Part shown: one piece after another, positions 60,790 through 64,000 of the stretch
Layout of the letters: each line of letters begins with the position of its first letter
Position numbering within the stretch: the stretch's first letter is position 1
Notes under the pieces: model-generated
What the model was told of the DNA's origin: nothing
Database searches by the model: none
The model's input: the letters and a program-made list of their open reading frames with translations, nothing else
Made by a program: the position numbers and the translations under genes
Source of the DNA: Lepidonotus clava
Lineage: Eukaryota; Annelida; Polychaeta; Phyllodocida; Polynoidae
Assembly (NCBI GenBank): GCA_936440205.1
Contig: OW387147.1
Coordinates: forward strand, 27,367,629-27,431,628
DNA: 64,000 bases
Direction of reading: 5' to 3'

Positions 60790-62786
60790 GCGCTCCCGGA
60801 AATTACATTTTGTAGGTATCGCTACACAAATTATATTTTCTTTGGTTGGTTGGAGAAAACGTCTACACAAAACACATCAGGCGATAGGCTCACCCTTTGA
60901 GGCCTTTTGGTACAAAGGGCGTGTATGTGTCAACAAAGCTTAACTAATTTGGTCTTTGCTTTGAGAGATCAATTCGTAACTCTTGGGCACCTAAAGCCCT
61001 GGCAGGTGGCAACAACCTTTTCCTTGTGGAGGCCACATAAGAAAGGAGGAATCAATACTAATGTGGCCCGGACTACATATAGCCTTCAGTGCGTTTGTGT
61101 AGGTTTCATTTTGTAATTGCTCGCTCTCTTTTGGAAACGGAAGGAACAAACTAGCTTTTGGCAGAAAAAAATTGTGAAGGGATTTTATGTGTACTGTATG
61201 TGTAAGAAAGTATCGTAGTTTAGGTCGGATCTTAATGGTGTGCCCTTTAGTGAAGATAGATATAATCGCTTATCTATGTAAAGTATCAAGCTGTGTCTTC
61301 AAGTGTTACCGCGTGTTAGATACATTTCTTCGCTTCATGAATTAACAACAACTAAAATATGAAAAGCCAGCAGAATAAAGCCATGAAAATAAGAATGAAT
61401 TTGGAAAGTAATTCAATGAAAGTTGAAGAGTGAAAATAAGAATGGAAATAACGAATTCAAGCACACCAGAATCAGTATAGGAATTACAACAAAATTAGAA
61501 TAAGAAGACGGTCAATTAAAATACAATCAAAACCAGAAGACGGTCAAATAAGCTGAGCCAACTGTTTGCCTCTATCAATAACTCACCCCCATACGCGCGC
61601 ACACACCTTCTCCCTGTCAGGTGGGTGGTACAAGGACGCCCCCATTCATCAACCTGTCGACACGAGGTGGGCGGTAGAGGGAGTTACAGCCTCGGGCCAG
61701 AGGCAGGTCAGGGGAAATAGAAGGGGTTCTGCAGGCAAAGTGACGGCTACAACCTCCCAAAAACTAATCCCAGAGCTACAGACCCAATCGGCAGGTAGCG
61801 CGGAGCACCAGGGGCTACTTTTGTTTGAACCTGGTGATTTTTCCTAACTTATTTGTTGATCATACATTTGTGGCTCTGTGTTTGAGTGAATTTTTATATT
61901 CATTTTTTTTCAACTAATTAGCAACTTCCCCCACAATGAATAACGTGTTTTCCAACTCTTGGTGTATGAGTTTGATGGTGTAGTAATGGTAATGGGCTAA
62001 AATGAGATATTTAAGATGAGGCGTGTAATTATAACAATTCAATAGCACTGCGTGATAATCAAGGATCAATTCAAAGGGCAATAAGTAATCGACACTGCTC
62101 GGTCAATACCAATTTCATGGTCAGCGTTGTGCTCTTTGCTATTTCTTGCTCATTGCTATTTCAGGAATCATACATCATGTACAATTGTATCTCTTCAACT
62201 ACTTTGTAATTAATTGAAAGTTAAAGCTGTCAATATTTTATGGCATGTCTCGAGTATCATTTGAAATGACTCTAAATCATTCTTATCTGCTTATCTTAAT
62301 TCCATGAATCACTTAATTGAATTGCATAGGACTGCTTAATTGAAATAACTTAATCATGAGAAGTCTCCGGACCGGGGTTATAAATCACCCTGAAAGATTA
62401 TTGGTGTGGCCATTATATCAAAGTTCAAAATCTAAATCTATTGATATAGCAAATGGGATTTTAGTATTGATTTCAGCCTCCTAACAACCAAGTTCAGTCA
62501 AATGCATATTATCTCTGAGCAATTCTTTACAATGATCATTATTAACTCTAATCTACAACACGCTTCTAATGATGGTTGTCTCATTTCTATCAACAATGAG
62601 TGTCATATCTAAATGAGAAAAACAAAAGATTGCAGACATTATGAATGATCTTTACAGCTCCTGAACAGGAAAGATACAGATGAAAAATAAAATATTGATA
62701 TTAAAACCACGATGCATGTGGCCTTTTAAAAATGTATAAAATTTGAAACATGCCTTTTTTAAAAACAATATAAAAAACCCTATTAA

Positions 62787-63090
62787 CCCTTACACTGCCA
62801 GAGGCCTCATATGGGGCCCTATAGTAAAATCCCATAGGAACACTATTAAAAGAATGCAAATTGTGCTATCAGAATCTGAAAGAATTTTTCAGATATTCCA
62901 ATTAGAACCAGAGATACAGGTAGTTGAACATGGGACTATCAAGCCACCCAAAAATGTTAGAATTGCGATTTAAGAAACCATAAACAATGTATTTACATTT
63001 GAATTTTGCCATACTAATTAAAGAATCATGAAAAATGGGTGAATTTATGTCAATGACATGATTTTTGATTTGCTGTAACTTTTCTTTCAT
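62787..63090. mobile_element. Second, interrupted copy of the 33 kb piggyBac-like MITE
   Basis: TTAA (62783-62786) is followed by CCCTTACACTGCCAG, and the sequence then matches the reverse complement of 33400-33703. By eye there are roughly 19 differences over about 304 bp. The match stops at 63090, exactly where another TTAA element begins. The rest of this copy is not seen in the window and may lie beyond its end if the neighbour is an insertion. Confidence 0.85.
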
Positions 63091-63094
63091 TTAA

Positions 63095-64000
63095 CCCTTT
63101 AGTGACGGCTCCATAGGAAATCGATCATGTATGATCGATGGGCATAGTTTTTCCTGTGATTTCCGTAATTTTTGGTTCTGACAATATTTTTTTGAAACAT
63201 TTATAGCCAATGCTGTAATAACACTGTCAGAATGCTTATTTCGTTCATAAATAGCCCCATATTAATTTAGTGGGGCTTAGATCGGCCTAACTTTAAGCAA
63301 ATTTGTCATTTGAATGACAAGGCTCGTTTTTTACAGCATTAAATAATTGTGATATCTATCTTTAAAATAACTTTTTTAGATCCATATTTTCATTTTTTTT
63401 TCATATCAAAGTATTTAAGCATGTATAGAGTACCATCATATCTTTATTTCCTATTTTCTTAAACATTTTCACTATTCATTTTCTTTTGATAACTACGAAA
63501 TTAGTCTAACCTATTCTTTTCTACAAATTACCATAAACTAGCCATTTTGGTTCATATCCAAGATGGCCGCCAATGAGATTGCACGAAACTGCATGTTTAA
63601 CAAGTTTTCATCCCCTCTTTAAAGAATTCCTGTACAAATATTTTTCAAATTATTTGAAATAGCTTAATACATTCAAGTATGCTGAGCTTTATAACATTTT
63701 ACTTTCTTTCTCATGATTTGATGTATCTTTAGTCACTTAGATAACATATATTCTAATGTATAACTGTAAATAATGTAAATTTTGTGATTTTTGCAGCATA
63801 ATGTCTCATATCACCTGTTCCAGCGAAAGTGATGCAACTAGGCCAAAATCGGGTTTTTCTGACCTGCAAGTTTCCCAAATGCTTTTGGATTATTTTTTTT
63901 TATCCTATTGGGTCCGGCTCGATGAGAGCTTTCAAGGTAACAACGGTTTTACTTATCTGTGACCGATATTTAAGGAACTGTGGGCCAAAAACATGCCAAA
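63095..64000. mobile_element. TTAA element with CCCTTTAGTGACGG end, cut by window edge
   Basis: TTAA at 63091-63094 is followed by CCCTTTAGTGACGGCTCC, an end of the same style as, but different from, the 33 kb family. A perfect hairpin ATCGATCAT-GT-ATGATCGAT lies at 63120-63139 close to this end. No matching right end occurs before 64000 and no transposase frame is visible, so this is probably another non-autonomous piggyBac-like element whose far end lies outside. Confidence 0.55.

Larger units (their letters stand above)
55836..62782. other. Non-coding stretch
   Basis: No gene is recognised. Single motifs of note are a CTCF-like palindrome at 57.38 kb and a CRE in a CpG-richer patch at 60.65-60.9 kb. 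Blocks at about 59.0-59.6 and 62.0-62.6 kb are AT-rich, free of obvious repeats and could be conserved non-coding DNA. Confidence 0.45.

Overview
This 64 kb window looks like gene-poor, AT-rich nuclear DNA from a marine invertebrate. An echinoderm or related deuterostome seems most likely, from the frequent TAGGCCTA-type octamers, the Ngaro/DIRS-type retrotransposon and the style of the small TTAA-flanked repeats. That placement is inference. I found no host protein-coding gene, rRNA or convincing tRNA gene that I can recognise. Apart from the retrotransposon, long open frames are rare, short, and mostly open by chance or because of simple repeats.

The clearest object is a whole-looking tyrosine-recombinase retrotransposon (Ngaro/DIRS group) at 12995-17873. 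It has a Gag-like frame, a reverse transcriptase plus RNase H frame and a tyrosine recombinase frame. These are bracketed by split direct repeats in the order A1 - genes - B1 - A2 - B2. Both repeat pairs are identical by eye, so the insertion is young.

From the left, positions 1-8690 are unique AT-rich sequence. Positions 8690-9625 hold a decayed minisatellite that changes from a 38-bp to a 20-bp unit, followed by microsatellites near 10.0 kb and then the retrotransposon. A GC-richer block at 19.3-20.15 kb carries a CRE, E-box, CCAAT and TATA array. A 12-bp G-rich minisatellite lies at 21.2-21.55 kb, a cluster of nuclear-receptor half-sites at 23.7 kb, and a long TG tract at 27.8 kb.

The right half is dominated by small mobile elements. 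A TTAA-flanked piggyBac-like MITE lies at 33.07-33.70 kb, with a second, interrupted copy at 62.8-63.1 kb next to another TTAA element. A dense cluster at 37.1-38.1 kb holds a hammerhead-like motif, a long hairpin, two tRNA-derived heads and tandem palindromes. A tRNA-derived SINE lies at 42.3 kb. A composite element at 45.33-47.09 kb carries 15-bp minisatellite arrays in opposite orientation. A 1.1 kb TTAA-flanked MITE at 54.7-55.8 kb has long terminal inverted repeats and many RFX-type motifs.

No genes here work together as a host pathway. The functional stories are the retrotransposon's own replication cycle and possible regulatory sites: a CTCF-like palindrome at 57.38 kb, a CRE at 60.78 kb, and the RFX motifs inside repeats. 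I did not find a convincing new multi-gene system. The best candidates for something under-described are the composite element with ordered inverted minisatellite arrays, the RFX-motif-carrying MITEs, and the hammerhead/hairpin/palindrome cluster at 37-38 kb. All identities and counts were made by eye.
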